Of a DNA stretch of 64,000 nt, positions 23,325 through 34,228 are shown one piece after another (within the stretch, counting starts at the first letter, position 1; the number at the start of each line of letters is the position of its first letter). The notes below the pieces were generated by a model, which worked only from the letters and a program-made list of their open reading frames with translations, was not told where the DNA came from and ran no database searches. Made by a program: the position numbers and the translations under genes. Origin of the DNA: Acanthacorydalis orientalis (lineage: Eukaryota; Arthropoda; Insecta; Megaloptera; Corydalidae); NCBI GenBank assembly GCA_034766995.1, contig CM068314.1, positions 32,393,208 through 32,457,207 of the forward strand, read 5' to 3'.

Positions 23325-24150
23325 CGTGGATCGTTTGATAAGTTAGGTAAAGTTCTATGATTTGGCGCCACCATTCATTAGGTAATGTCACGGCTCAGAA
23401 GTGTCACTTTCAAATTAGCATAGGATAAATTTCATCCAGAAACGTCCTGTTGTTCACGTTCTACAAATATTTGAAGTGAGCATTGTAGCATTTTCAGCAA
23501 AAATGGAAAAACATGAGCAGGCCTTTTTGCCTCGATTTATCACCGCGGATTAAACATGGATCCACCACTACACACCTAAGTCGAAGCAGCAATCAAAGCA
23601 GTAAACAACGACTGTTGAAAATGCGCCGAAGAAGAAGAAGAACGTTTTGTCGGCTGGGAAGGTGATTACCACTGTTTTTTTGAGATTCTCAAAAAATCAT
23701 CATGATAGACTTCTTAACAAAGGGAAAAACGATAACGGGATCCTATTATGCAACATTATTAGACCGTTTGAAAGAAGACCTGAATCAAAAACGACCAACA
23801 TTGTCGCACAAAAAAGTGTTATTTCATCAGGACGACGTGCCGTCCCGCAAATCGACCGTCGCAATGGCAAAATTGCACGAATTAGGCTTCGAATTGATTC
23901 CTCATTCACCCTATTCTCTAAACTTGACCCCGTGCGATTTTTCTTCTTCCCAAACTTTTGAAACTTTGGTTCGATGAATAGAAATTCCCATCGAATGAGG
24001 ATGCTATCGCCGCCGTCAATGCGTATTTTATAAATTCGCTACACGAAGTGTATAGCCCTAGATACTACGTTGAGAAATAAAATTGATTTTTTCTAAAAAA
24101 AAAAAACAGTATTTAACTTGCTTTTTACCATACTTATTCAACGACCCACG
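23325..24150 (+). mobile_element. Mariner family B, copy B2 (826 bp)
   Basis: Both termini are clear: CGTGGATCGTTTGATAAG at the left and its inverse, ACTTATTCAACGACCCACG, at the right. Inserted at the end of a (TA)n tract. Same length and internal deletion as the copy at 18984, retaining the catalytic half and lacking the N-terminal half of the transposase. It is the best-preserved B copy in the window. Confidence 0.93.
23503..24080 (+). pseudogene. Mariner transposase catalytic remnant (family B)
   Basis: Begins at ATGGAAAAACATGAG (MEKHEQAFL); a stop truncates the first-Asp motif (FITAD-stop, then WIHHYT). After a frameshift an open segment at 23702-23977 carries FLTKGKTITGSYYATLLDRL, VLFHQDD, MAKLHELGFELIPHSPYS and TPCDF. 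There are 34 residues between the second and third aspartates, the DD34D signature of mariner. The end YYVEK matches the usual mariner C-terminus (GDYVEK). Not functional. Confidence 0.9.
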
Positions 24151-24511
24151 CATATACATATATGTATTTACACAAATAACTATCTTTATTTTTATATTTA
24201 TTTATCTTATACAAATGTTCATAAACTGTGATATGAAAACTGCAATATATTTCTTATAATTTATTTACATCTTTCAGATTCAAAAATAGTTACTTTTTAA
24301 AATGTAAAACGAATGTAGTATACACATTAAAATGCATGAAAGTTACAGCAAAAAATAAACTAAAAAAATTAAAAAAATCAATCTAAAAAATCTCTTTAAA
24401 TAATTATGTTGTACATAGAGGAAAAATTTAAATTACAAACATTAGACTTTTCATACAGATAATAATTTTTATGTAATTTGGAAATATTTATAAACATATA
24501 TACATGTATAC

Positions 24512-24558
<47 letters not shown>

Positions 24559-24640
24559 CACACACACACATATGTACATATATACATATACATACACCGT
24601 AATTGTTTACCCATTCAATGTTTAACGCGTTTCAATTTAC
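24151..24640. other. AT-rich spacer
   Basis: No gene is seen. (TA)n at 24513-24550 followed by a CA-rich patch. Confidence 0.6.
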
Positions 24641-25085
24641 TGCGACAACAAAGAATTCAGCAAAAACGCCATGATCGGCGTAATTTTCCCTTCGTCGCTT
24701 GACAATTTTCAGGTCAACTAAAACGAGATTTTCGTGTATCGGTCATTTGGGATAGTGACACCGGCCGCATGGGTGTTGACAAGCGGTCAACGGGGGATGA
24801 AGGTGCTCCACTATCCGAATGGGGTACGTCGGCGACAAGATCGTACAGATCCTGCCACACAGAAATAGCAGCCGGCCACCTGTCACTGTGTCCCAAACAA
24901 ATCAAGGACGAGCATCGAAAAACCATTTCAAGCCGTGTCCGTTCATTTGGCCAATCAATGTCAGCGATGCAGCGAACAAACAACGAGCACGACGGCACGG
25001 ACGTGTTTCCGTCGCGAAGCTTTGTCGCTTTTTTATTATTATCTTTCCGTGTGTGTGTGTGTTTTTTTTCTCTCTGAAAGTAAGA
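24641..25085. other. GC-normal island with overlapping open frames
   Basis: About 440 bp of balanced sequence in which three frames of 102-125 codons stay open (24714-25091 minus; 24769-25077 and 24819-25130 plus). None has a recognisable motif, and several open frames at once is expected when AT content drops. It ends in a (GT)n/T-rich run. Unidentified exon or regulatory element. Confidence 0.3.
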
Positions 25086-26058
25086 TTCCATTCAAGCCAT
25101 GGCTATAGAATTCGTTTCTCAATTATATAACAAATTGATAACTCTGCAGAAAAATTATATATTTTAGCAAACAGATATTGCTATCAAAAATTTACTTGAA
25201 TAATGTTGTTTTTCATTTTAATACTTTTATTGCTAAAAAGTATTTCTGCGTAAACGAACTTATAAGGTCAAATGATTTTTTTTTTGTTTTTCCTTTCAGT
25301 CAGTTCTGAGTATTACACACATTCCAATAACATTTCAATAATTTATTCTCGTTTAAAATATTTTTTTCTTTTCCACAAAATATTTTTGAATAGCGTCTGA
25401 CACATCTTCTTTTGACTGAAACTTAATTATAGTTTTTTTATTTGTCGATATATATGAGTTTTGGAAAAAATATATATGCAAATAAAATGAGTTTTCGTTC
25501 AATTTATTATCCGCTTTGTATCTATTACAATTATCATGTATTCATAATCTAGAGCATTACTCTTATAAGAAAATATTTCTGTCGTCAACATTCCAAGTCT
25601 CTTGAATTTAATGTCTTTTTAAATTAAACCAGCAACTATTCGTAGAAAACCATTTACAATTCATCCATTTTAAATATTTGCTATTATGGTAGCTGTTGAA
25701 AATAGACACTGATTTTCACATCTTCAATTTATTTCTATATTGTTCAAATTATGTAACTCCAGTATTAATAATTATCAGAAAACTGATATTTTCTACGCAT
25801 GCGTCAATATTTGTAATAGTCCAAACTTACAAAACAGTTTAATTATAAAAAAATTTAAATTATAAAAAAGTTTAATTAGAAACAAATTAAATAATAACAA
25901 AATAAAGCAAATATTTACTGACGTTAAATTTTAAATTTTATTCCTATTTACAGAAATACATGGAAATATCATATTTTATATTCTAAAAGATTTCACCTAT
26001 ACCATTGCTTTTGTATATATATATATTTATATATATATATATATATATTTATTTACTA

Positions 26059-26090
<32 letters not shown>

Positions 26091-26167
26091 AAGAAAAATT
26101 AATTTTAAATATTTCTTTTTTAACACAATCAGTTTTTATATAAATATAATTGTGTGTGTATGCGAGT

Positions 26168-26219
<52 letters not shown>
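25086..26219. other. AT-rich spacer
   Basis: No gene is seen. Compound (TA)n at 26013-26085 and pure (TA)n at 26170-26214. The 140-codon frame over this interval is made largely of TA-repeat read-through. Confidence 0.6.
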
Positions 26220-26430
26220 GTATATAAAGTATAGGCTTTCAGATATAGATAAGGCACAATATAAGAATAGACCTACGAATTTTCAGGCCAAGGTCCCATG
26301 GGTGCATGACAACAGCTGTATACTGCATGCATTATCAAATTACCACCGTACACCCCACGTAACCCGCGAGTACGCCCCAGCAATCAGGGTCATGCTGTCA
26401 GTTCATCCCTTAATCTGTTTTCTATAATGT
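26220..26430. other. GC-normal island between TA tracts
   Basis: About 200 bp with a CAGCTG E-box word near 26312 and CACCC/ACCCCAC words. No domain in any frame. Confidence 0.3.
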
Positions 26431-26529
26431 TCTCGTGAACAGTATGATACTATGTACATGCATGTAGCTATGCATAAAAAAATTTAGGACGGTGTTAAAC
26501 AGTATATCATCTTATTCCCTGTTTTATTC

Positions 26530-26531
<2 letters not shown>

Positions 26532-26591
<60 letters not shown>
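26532..26591. repeat. (TA)n microsatellite, 60 bp
   Basis: Perfect alternation; a second tract starts only about 70 bp further on. Confidence 0.97.
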
Positions 26592-26594
<3 letters not shown>

Positions 26595-26656
26595 TAGCAT
26601 TTTGAAACATCGTAAACTAATAACATATTTTATTATTTGGAACTATATATTTAATT

Positions 26657-26659
<3 letters not shown>

Positions 26660-26713
<54 letters not shown>
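26660..26713. repeat. (TA)n microsatellite, about 52 bp
   Basis: Perfect alternation ending in TATTTATAAT. Confidence 0.97.
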
Positions 26714-26714
<1 letters not shown>

Positions 26715-27279
26715 TATAATAAATTATAACATAACATTAATAAAATATTTTATTATTGAAAACATTGTTCTTATATTTATTTCTCTTGCACAATTCTTAT
26801 TTATTATTAATTTCTTAAATAAATGCTTCATTCATATATCGAGTAACTTCAATTTTTCTCATGTTTAATTTTATTGTTTTAGTGTTTAATTTATACATTC
26901 CAGTTAGAAGTCGTGGTTATTTAGTTTTCTTTATTGTTTTGTCTTTTGTGCATTATTCTATGCAAATTTTGTATAACATGTCATTTTTTTTCTTCTACGA
27001 CTGTTTTAGACTTTTATTATTTTCAAATAAATCTTTAATCCGGAGAAAAGATCTATATGTGGATGGTAAGTCCATAACAGTCATAGAAGACCAACTCACA
27101 AATTTGATGTACAAGATTCGCATTTTTGATTAATAATGGACAAGTATTAATTATAATAAAACTAAGACTGAATAAACGTGCAGTGAGCTCATATTTTTCT
27201 ATGTAGACAATTCTCCTTAAACACAATAATAAATTCATCTTATATAATGGATGATACCGTTCATCGAATAAAATAAAAG

Positions 27280-27560
27280 GGTAAGTGAAACTCGTACCCC
27301 ATTTAAAAAGTATCTCAACAAGGAGAAACAAATACGTGCCGTCAACCCTTCATCAGAAATCAACCCCGCTCGTTGTGTCCACGGATTAGCGATGCTTTTA
27401 TTCATTGAAAATTGACTAGAAAATTGACAGCACCCCCGTTCATCCCAACGTAATGCTAACTATGCATCAACTGATGCTTGTGTTTTGACACCCCACGTTG
27501 GATGTACTACCCTTATCCACTTATGTCTCGCGTTGTGTAACAACACACATGTACTTGTAT
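27280..27560. other. GC-normal island, unidentified
   Basis: Contains an imperfect inverted repeat, CATCCCAACGT (about 27441-27451) against ACGTTGGATG (about 27494-27503). No open frame of interest. Confidence 0.3.
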
Positions 27561-27783
27561 ATCATGGACATATAAACACATTTATGTACGAATATATATA
27601 TATATAAGAAAAACCCTTGTTGTATAAAGTAGCAGCCTATACTTACATTGTTTGGACAATGTTTCATTAATGATAGGCTTTAAGATATAATCGACCTTCA
27701 TATTAATGTATACAGAATTTGAAAAATTTTTAATATCAAACACTTTAAAAAAGGAGTTTATAATTTGAATTCTCTCTCTCTGG

Positions 27784-27848
<65 letters not shown>

Positions 27849-28886
27849 CATACACATACATATTTCTCCAATTATTTCGTTCATTACATTTTTTTCTACA
27901 ATACGAAAATAAGAAGTATTAAAAGTAAAATATTTAAAATTTACAAAATATGTATTCCCAACAACAACAATTCTATGTTATCAGTTTAAATTTTTCGTTT
28001 ATCAAATTTTAATTAATTTTTACATTACTTTTTTAATAAAAAAATATATAGAAGTGAATGTTATTAAAGTAAATTCGCAAGAGGTTGTCTATTTTTTATT
28101 GACTGTTTTCAAAATGTGTTTCAAAGACTGTACCAATTCAATAAATATATTATTCACATATCGTATTTGTTTATATTATCTAATTATTAGTAAATATTTT
28201 TTTCCAAACAAGACTCTAAATCATATACAGCCGCTATTCCAAACTTAGCATACGATTTTAATATACACTATTTTTCATTAAGAAGATAATTACTTTCAAT
28301 GCTTAACAACATTCTTCAGTACTTGCATTTATTTTACTTTTGATAAAAATATAAAGGTACTTAAACTACAATCAATCGAACGATTACATAAAACTATATA
28401 AACTTAATCTACCTTATAAACGTTTTTTAAAATTAATATTGAAATTCACAAAGAAATATACTGTTAACACTATTCCAAATTAATGTAAATACTAAAAAAA
28501 AATCCATACTATTACAAACATATTTATTCGAACATTTTTGAAACTTTTATTGAACTTATAAAAATCTTTCTATAATATTAAGTATTAAAACTTCAGCTTT
28601 AATCAATGTTCTCATAAAAGAGAGACACAAGAAAACACACAGTTAACATTTTCGATTTCATGAAAGTATTAAACTTTCTGAAAGTTCAGTATTTAATCTA
28701 CTGAACTTCTATCTTTACAGTAAATAATCAATAATACATCTAATTATTTATTCATTTCACTGTACTGAAAAGAATAAAGAATTGTATGCTAAAAATATTG
28801 CATAGTATCTATTTAAAATCTTGTCATGTAAAATTAATATTCATATGGTTTTAATGTTTTTACACAAGACATGGCTCTTAAAACTG

Positions 28887-28887
<1 letters not shown>
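27561..28887. other. AT-rich spacer with (TC)n-(TA)n tract
   Basis: No gene is seen. A (TC)n run at 27770-27811 turns directly into (TA)n up to 27838. The rest is A/T-rich. Confidence 0.6.

Positions 28888-28927
<40 letters not shown>
28888..28927. repeat. (TA)n microsatellite flanking a LINE fragment (left)
   Basis: Perfect alternation directly adjoining the TCATCATCAG end of a retrotransposon piece. Confidence 0.95.
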
Positions 28928-28928
<1 letters not shown>

Positions 28929-29100
28929 TCATCAGCCCCTGTTGGATCCACAGGGGCTGATCCTGTCGGATCCACTGCTGGATAAAGACCTCTTCCATGA
29001 TTTTCCATTTTGTTCGATTCAGTGCCTCTCTTTTCCACAGTTTTCCAAGAAAGTTTTTAATATCCTTATCCCATCTGTTCATTGGTCTCTTTCTCGGTCT

Positions 29101-29104
<4 letters not shown>
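28928..29104 (-). mobile_element. LINE 3'-end fragment
   Basis: Minus-strand reading gives RPRKRPMNRWDKDI, then LGKLWKREALNRTKW and EEVFIQQW. The pattern is basic RP.KRW..DI, then W...A..R..W, then EE.....QW, as found at the C-terminal end of ORF2 in many arthropod non-LTR retrotransposons. The end carries a short (GAT)n tail and a perfect 12 bp inverted repeat (28931-28942 with 28950-28961). Only about 177 bp survive, with TA tracts on both sides. The clade cannot be fixed from so little sequence. Confidence 0.75.

Positions 29105-29155
<51 letters not shown>
29105..29155. repeat. (TA)n microsatellite flanking a LINE fragment (right)
   Basis: Perfect alternation starting within one base of the LINE sequence. 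Confidence 0.97.
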
Positions 29156-29157
<2 letters not shown>

Positions 29158-29747
29158 GTTAAAAAGTCAATTTTTTTAATTCAACCTGTAAAATTTCGAA
29201 AAAATCTACATACTAATATATTCAATAATTTTATTCTTGCGTTCGTATTATATAACATTCCTTACATATCTTTTATGAACTTTAAGAAATTAACAAGTGA
29301 ACACAAATTCATAACTTCTTTAAATATAGAATTTTAAGTGTTATATTTTAATCCATTTCTGTAAATGACTTTATTTTCTTTTTGAATTCAGTATTACAGA
29401 ACTAAGTTATAAACAAATAATTAATCTCACACACCGATATAGAATGTAATGCACAAGTTATATTTAATATATCCACAATATATCTATAACCTTATGGAAA
29501 AGAAATGAAAACTACAATGTTTGAAAATGTAAAATTTCTGTTCTTTACTTTTCGATGTTTTTAAGTACAACTACTATTATATCTTAATACAGCACAGCCA
29601 AATTGAATGATTCTTTCCCAAATAATTAGAATAATACTTTACTATACCTAAAATTAAGTCATTTGATAAATTGAAAATTAAAATAATAAACTCCTATATT
29701 AGATTTGTTCACAGTGAAAAATCGATTAAATTGTGCGCATTTTATAC

Positions 29748-29792
<45 letters not shown>

Positions 29793-30311
29793 CGCAATAA
29801 AGTAAAAGCAATCAATTCAATTATTTTGTAGTGCAGACAGGTGTACCAACTTTCATTTTGATTTTTTTTATCGTTGTCTCACTCATACATCTTTCAATAC
29901 AACCATTTCAGACACTAATCTCTACGAGTTTTAGTCTAACCGAAAAATAAATAAATGTGTTCCTTGCATTTTAGATTTACAAGTACTCATGATTTGAAAT
30001 TTCTAATTGTAAAAATTAATACTTTATTATTTATTTACTTTTTCATACTGTACTAAATTCATTACAAGGTTTTTATAAAAAAGATTTTCATAAATGTTTA
30101 TATATATATATATATACAAATTATAAAAACATTAGTTACTAATTAAGTATAAAAATGTTATTAATTTGTGAACTTTTTCAACAGTGTCCATACTAAATTA
30201 TAATTTTCTCTCAACATCATTATCGTTATCGTAATGATTCACACTGAATAAATTCCTCTTCCTTATTCGGTTAATTTATAGAAGTAAGTAATGCTTTCTT
30301 ATAATATAATA
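29156..30311. other. AT-rich spacer
   Basis: No gene is seen. Short (TA)n tracts at 29752-29781 and 30100-30116. Confidence 0.6.
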
Positions 30312-31523
30312 CAAGGGTGATTTGAAAAGTTCGCGGCCTAACTATAAAAGAATATAAATTGTGTTTTTAAATTACTTTTATTTATCAATATGTCATTATC
30401 CAATCCCGGAAATTCTTTTCTTGGAGCTCCTCAAAATAGCAATTCACTGTAGCTATCAGTTTTTCATCTGACGAAAATCGCCTATCACCAAAGAATTTTT
30501 TAACTTCTGGAAACTGATGGAAATCTGAGGAGATAAAATCTAAAGAATAGACTGGATGGAGCAGCAAGTCGTAGTTCAGTTTAGCAAGCTTTACCATATA
30601 GACAACACTTATATTGGGACGTGCATTGTCCTGATGAAAAATAATTTTTTTCTATGATAAATCTAGTCTTTTCTTATAAATTGTTTGATCGAGTTGATCC
30701 AAAAATTTTCACCATCATACTCTCATGTTATCCTTTGATCCTTTGGAAGGTAATCAAGTAGCAGGATCTCTTAGCGTCTCAAAAAATTGAAGTCATAACT
30801 TTTCCAGCAGATAAAAGTGATTTTACTTTTTTTGGTGGCGGAGAATCACCATGCTTCTATTGTTTTAACTCTGAAGTATAATGATGAGTCGATGTCTTAT
30901 CTGTAATTACAATTCGCCAGATAAAGGCAGTCGTATCCTTCTTAAATCTATTCAAACAGTCTTGGAAATTTGCAATCAACTGCGTTTATGATAATTGTCA
31001 GCAAACGCGCCACACATCTCGACTATAGCTTTTTCATGCATAGCTATTCAGTCAGGATGTGATGCACGCGTTTATTTGAGACACTCACAACCATAGCAAT
31101 TTCGAATACCTTCAATCATCGAGTACCTTGTGGATGATTTCTTCTGTTGTTGCAGTTTTACTACGCGGGTTATCTTCTAAGATTGCACGGCCATATTTAA
31201 ACTCATCTGCCCACTTCTTTGCGGTTGTATACAAGGGTGCATCATTGTCCAGTACATTTTTCATCTCGTTGAAAATTTATGTTGGCGTTAAGCCTTTTTT
31301 TCCAAAAAAAAACTTTATCACCGCACGACGTTCAACTTTATCTATTTCAACAACGGCACAAAGGAGCTTTATTTTAATTCATGTTTCAAACAAACTGCTT
31401 GACATATTAATTATAGACTTTGAGGTTATGTAAAAGATAGATTTCGCTTTATAATGAGTTACAAATATTTAAAATATTACCGCCACTTTTATGTTAGGCA
31501 GTGAACTTTTCAAATCCCCCTAC
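30312..31523 (-). mobile_element. Mariner family D, full-length element
   Basis: 1212 bp between matching inverted ends sharing GATTTGAAAAGTTC and GCCTAA (left 30312-30341, right 31495-31523). Length fits a complete mariner. TA precedes the left end; the right flank is degraded. Unlike families A and B, no large internal deletion is evident. Only one copy is visible in the window. Confidence 0.93.
30389..31406 (-). pseudogene. Mariner transposase pseudogene (family D)
   Basis: The whole transposase is recognisable on the minus strand, in order. N-terminal: VERRAVIKFFF, LTPT and IFNEMKNVL, then KKWADEFKYGR and TATTEEIIHKV. Linker: FQDCLNRFKKDTTAF. First catalytic site: VITDKTSTHHYTSE, with the Asp-Glu pair changed to Asp-Lys. 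Then KVKSLLSAGKVMTSIF, IIFHQDNARPN and SLDFISSDFHQFP. The last two Asp are 34 residues apart (DD34D). The last 70 codons (30389-30597) are still open. Several stops (for example directly after MSSSLFET) and frameshifts make it inactive. Mellifera-like by wording of the motifs. Confidence 0.92.
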
Positions 31524-31679
31524 TTTTCGTATAACATTTTTCTTGTACGGTTTTTTCTTATAATTTTTTTATAAATTAATTCTAATAGGCATAATATTAT
31601 CCTATACTTTTCTCCAACACATCCCTATCTCTAATTTAATTAGTTTAGTTGTTCATAATACTTGCAAATATCTGAAGTT
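31524..31679. other. AT-rich spacer
   Basis: Short ordinary AT-rich stretch between mariner D and the next island. Confidence 0.55.
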
Positions 31680-32100
31680 TTGACACCAGTACACTAATTC
31701 GCTTGTCCGACCGATACAAGAAACGCAGCGTCTTTCGTCGCGGTGTTCCGCATACGCGCGTCTCAACGCCGCCATCTTTCCGTCAGATAAGAACCGTACG
31801 TACAGTTCATACGTCCGTACGACGGTAACTTTTTAATGTTCGCAACTAATACCATAAAGACGCGAGGGTGCAAAAAATTACGTCTAGCTATATGCACAGT
31901 GTTTTAAACACTCGCGAGCCGCTGTAAATTTTCATAAACAAGTTCATAATTTCCTCGAATATTGCTTATAATTGCCTCCGGGAGATCGTCTAGCTGCTTC
32001 GGTGCTAACACATGTACCACCGTTTTATCGGAGTTTTAAGTTTTATCCGTTATATGAGAATTTATGAGCGCCGGAGGAATTTTTTACGAGAGGGTCAATT
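31680..32100. promoter_or_regulatory. GC-normal island, possible regulatory element
   Basis: About 420 bp, CpG-rich in its first half, with repeated CGTACG-type words (CCGTACGTACAG and GTCCGTACGACGG near 31795-31830) and TTTATGAGCG/TTTTCATAAAC words that resemble Hox/Caudal-type sites. Stops interrupt all frames, so coding is unlikely. The island sits alone in AT-rich DNA. A conserved noncoding element is my inference. Confidence 0.3.
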
Positions 32101-32675
32101 TGGTTTGATTAATGTAAAAGAAAAATTGTATTTTTAATGAGTTTCTGTTATAAAGTATTTTATAGTTATTGTTTCAGTTAGGTTATATAGTGTTTTTAAA
32201 AGAAGTAGGAACTTACTTTTTTGCTATTGGCTAAAATCATAATAGAATATAATCCTTTGCGGAGCCATACATACATAATTCAAACAAATTGTAAGAGAGA
32301 TACATCCAGTGTCCATTATTCTTATAAAATACTATTTTCATATGTCTTCGAATTATATAACTTCAAAAAATCTCTTAAAGTGTTATTATAAACACATACA
32401 CTCCAAACACATTGAATTTGTTTTTTTAGTTTGAAAAAAAAAATAGTCACAAAAGATTTAAATAATGTAAAATTGAAGCACTGCATTAGGAAAATAAATT
32501 AAATAGGAAGAAAATACATTTAAAACACAAATTTTATCTACAAAAATAAGAAGTTGTGTGTAGATAGAATTTTTATTGTGTAATTTAAGGAAACGGTCAT
32601 ATATATTTTTCATTCATATTATTATAGGTCATATAAAAGCATTTATTTACAAATTTAAATTATTAATATACACAT

Positions 32676-32751
<76 letters not shown>

Positions 32752-32762
32752 GTATTATTTAC

Positions 32763-32825
<63 letters not shown>

Positions 32826-33049
32826 TATTAATTGGAAATAATCATATTAGAGTACTTTTTCTTTTGAAATCAAGTTATAATTTCCCTGTTTTTAACAAAT
32901 TTTTGCTTTTAAAATATCATTAATTTACAAACAAATATAATTTTGTGTTCATGTATGCCTGATATATGTTTTATTAAATTCTACAAGTATCTGAAACTGT
33001 AGACACAAAATACAAATTTACACGAACTATTAACACGGTAAAGACACAC
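32101..33049. other. AT-rich spacer
   Basis: No gene is seen. Compound TA tracts at 32684-32744 and 32762-32829 with CA and GT interruptions. Confidence 0.6.
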
Positions 33050-33250
33050 ATAATACCATGCTAAAAAGAGACTAATCTGTGACCAGACTACATTTTGAAT
33101 GCAGAGAAGGAAACTAACTTTGCACTAATCCACGTGCTGCGTTTAATCCCGCGAAACTTGGGTTCTGATCCAGGATTAGCTTGCTAGCTGATTAATTTTC
33201 CTCTGATTATCGTTTCACAAAACGTACACGTGGAGCGCTAATGTTGAGTC
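33050..33250. promoter_or_regulatory. Island with clustered TAATCC sites
   Basis: TAATCC occurs at 33126-33131 and 33144-33149 and, inverted as GGATTA, at 33173-33178. TAATCC is the core bound by Lys50 homeodomains (Bicoid, Otd, Gsc, Pitx). CACGTG E-box words lie at about 33131 and ACACGTGG near 33226. Homeodomain-type ATTA words follow at 33190-33210. Three TAATCC in about 53 bp is unusual for such AT-rich DNA. No coding frame. Function inferred only. Confidence 0.35.
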
Positions 33251-33626
33251 GTGTCTGTTTTCATAAACGTAAAATAAGTATAATCAGAATACATGTTTGC
33301 CTACTTTTGTGTGTGTTGTTCACATGTATATATATACACACACATATGTATATAAGAATATGTGGAGTATATCGTACAAATAACACTATATATAAATTTC
33401 AATTGCATGTGAATATACATTATATAACTGGTTGTAGGTTTGATTATTATCATTAATTATTTACAAAGTTACGAGAAAAAAATCGTACGTTATGAACTCA
33501 ATAAATATTATCGTTTGTTACGGCGGGTTTGTAATATAATTTCTAATTATTACACGTAATATTTATCATTTTATAATAATATGAAACTTTCGGATAATTC
33601 AGTAAAATGTATATATATATATATAT
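33251..33626. other. AT-rich spacer
   Basis: No gene is seen. Ends in (TA)n 33610-33627, which adjoins the next mariner copy. Confidence 0.55.
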
Positions 33627-34189
33627 AAGGTTGTCAAAAAAATACACTGCGGTTTATGACCTTCAAATTCATATATATTTTTTGGTTTAAATGTTTTTAA
33701 GTGGACCCGACCTATTGAATGACTAACGCCTAATTTTTGTGCATGCTCTCGAATTCTTTTTGGTTCTGATTCAACTAATTCCTTCATTTGATCGTTATGA
33801 ACTGAAGAAGAACACCCGTTACCTTCTTCATCTTCAAAGCTCTCGTCCTCAGTACGAAATTTTTGGATCCACCATTGTACTGTACGATCCTTAACAGTAA
33901 CCACATCAAAAACATCATTTAATTTACAAGCAGTTTCTGCTGCTTATCACCCGATTTAAACTCATACAAAAAATTACTCTTATCTGCTTCTTTTCCACCT
34001 TTAAGTCAGTAGCCCAATTTGAAACAAAATTAATAATAAAATCAAAATTGATGTTACCAAAAGATATTACAGACTGAAAAATGCACTTTAAAATCGTATT
34101 AGCATGAATTACGATGAAATGATACTTTCATTGAAAAAAATTGAAGTTAAAATTCAGAAAACAAAAACCGCAATTATTTTCTTACTAAC

Positions 34190-34194
<5 letters not shown>
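33627..34194 (-). mobile_element. Mariner family A, copy A3 (deleted)
   Basis: About 568 bp with TA tracts on both sides. Left end AAGGTTGTCAAAAAAATAC (diverged); right end ATTTTCTTACTAACCTAATA is close to canonical. Retains the 5' region and N-terminal coding part, then joins the 3' terminal repeat through GCGGTTTATGACCTTCAAATT, the same arrangement as GCGGTTTATAACCTTGTAACT in the copy at 8613. This shared junction points to one ancestral deletion. Confidence 0.92.
33650..33960 (-). pseudogene. Mariner transposase N-terminal remnant (family A)
   Basis: The open segment reads VKDRTVQWWIQKF, then EDESFEDEEGNG, then VHNDQMKELVESEP and REHAQKLGVSHS. This is the mariner linker and second helix-turn-helix, with a missing Thr-Thr codon pair before REHAQ. 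It runs on into the terminal repeat and TA tract, so the catalytic domain is absent. An upstream frameshift separates it from the first helix-turn-helix. Confidence 0.85.

Positions 34195-34228
<34 letters not shown>

Larger units (their letters stand above)
26431..27279. other. AT-rich spacer with two long TA tracts
   Basis: No gene is seen. (TA)n at 26532-26591 and 26660-26713. The remaining sequence is ordinary A/T-rich DNA. Confidence 0.6.

Noticed and set aside
26005..26427. 140-codon plus-strand frame
   Set aside because: Most of it is Tyr-Ile read-through of TA microsatellites; the remainder has no domain.
27765..27989. Leu-Ser repeat leader frame
   Set aside because: Encoded by a (TC)n run; not a signal peptide.
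28942..29337. 131-codon plus-strand frame
   Set aside because: Antisense of a LINE fragment followed by TA-tract read-through.
31128..31433. 101-codon plus-strand frame
   Set aside because: Antisense of the mariner D N-terminal region.
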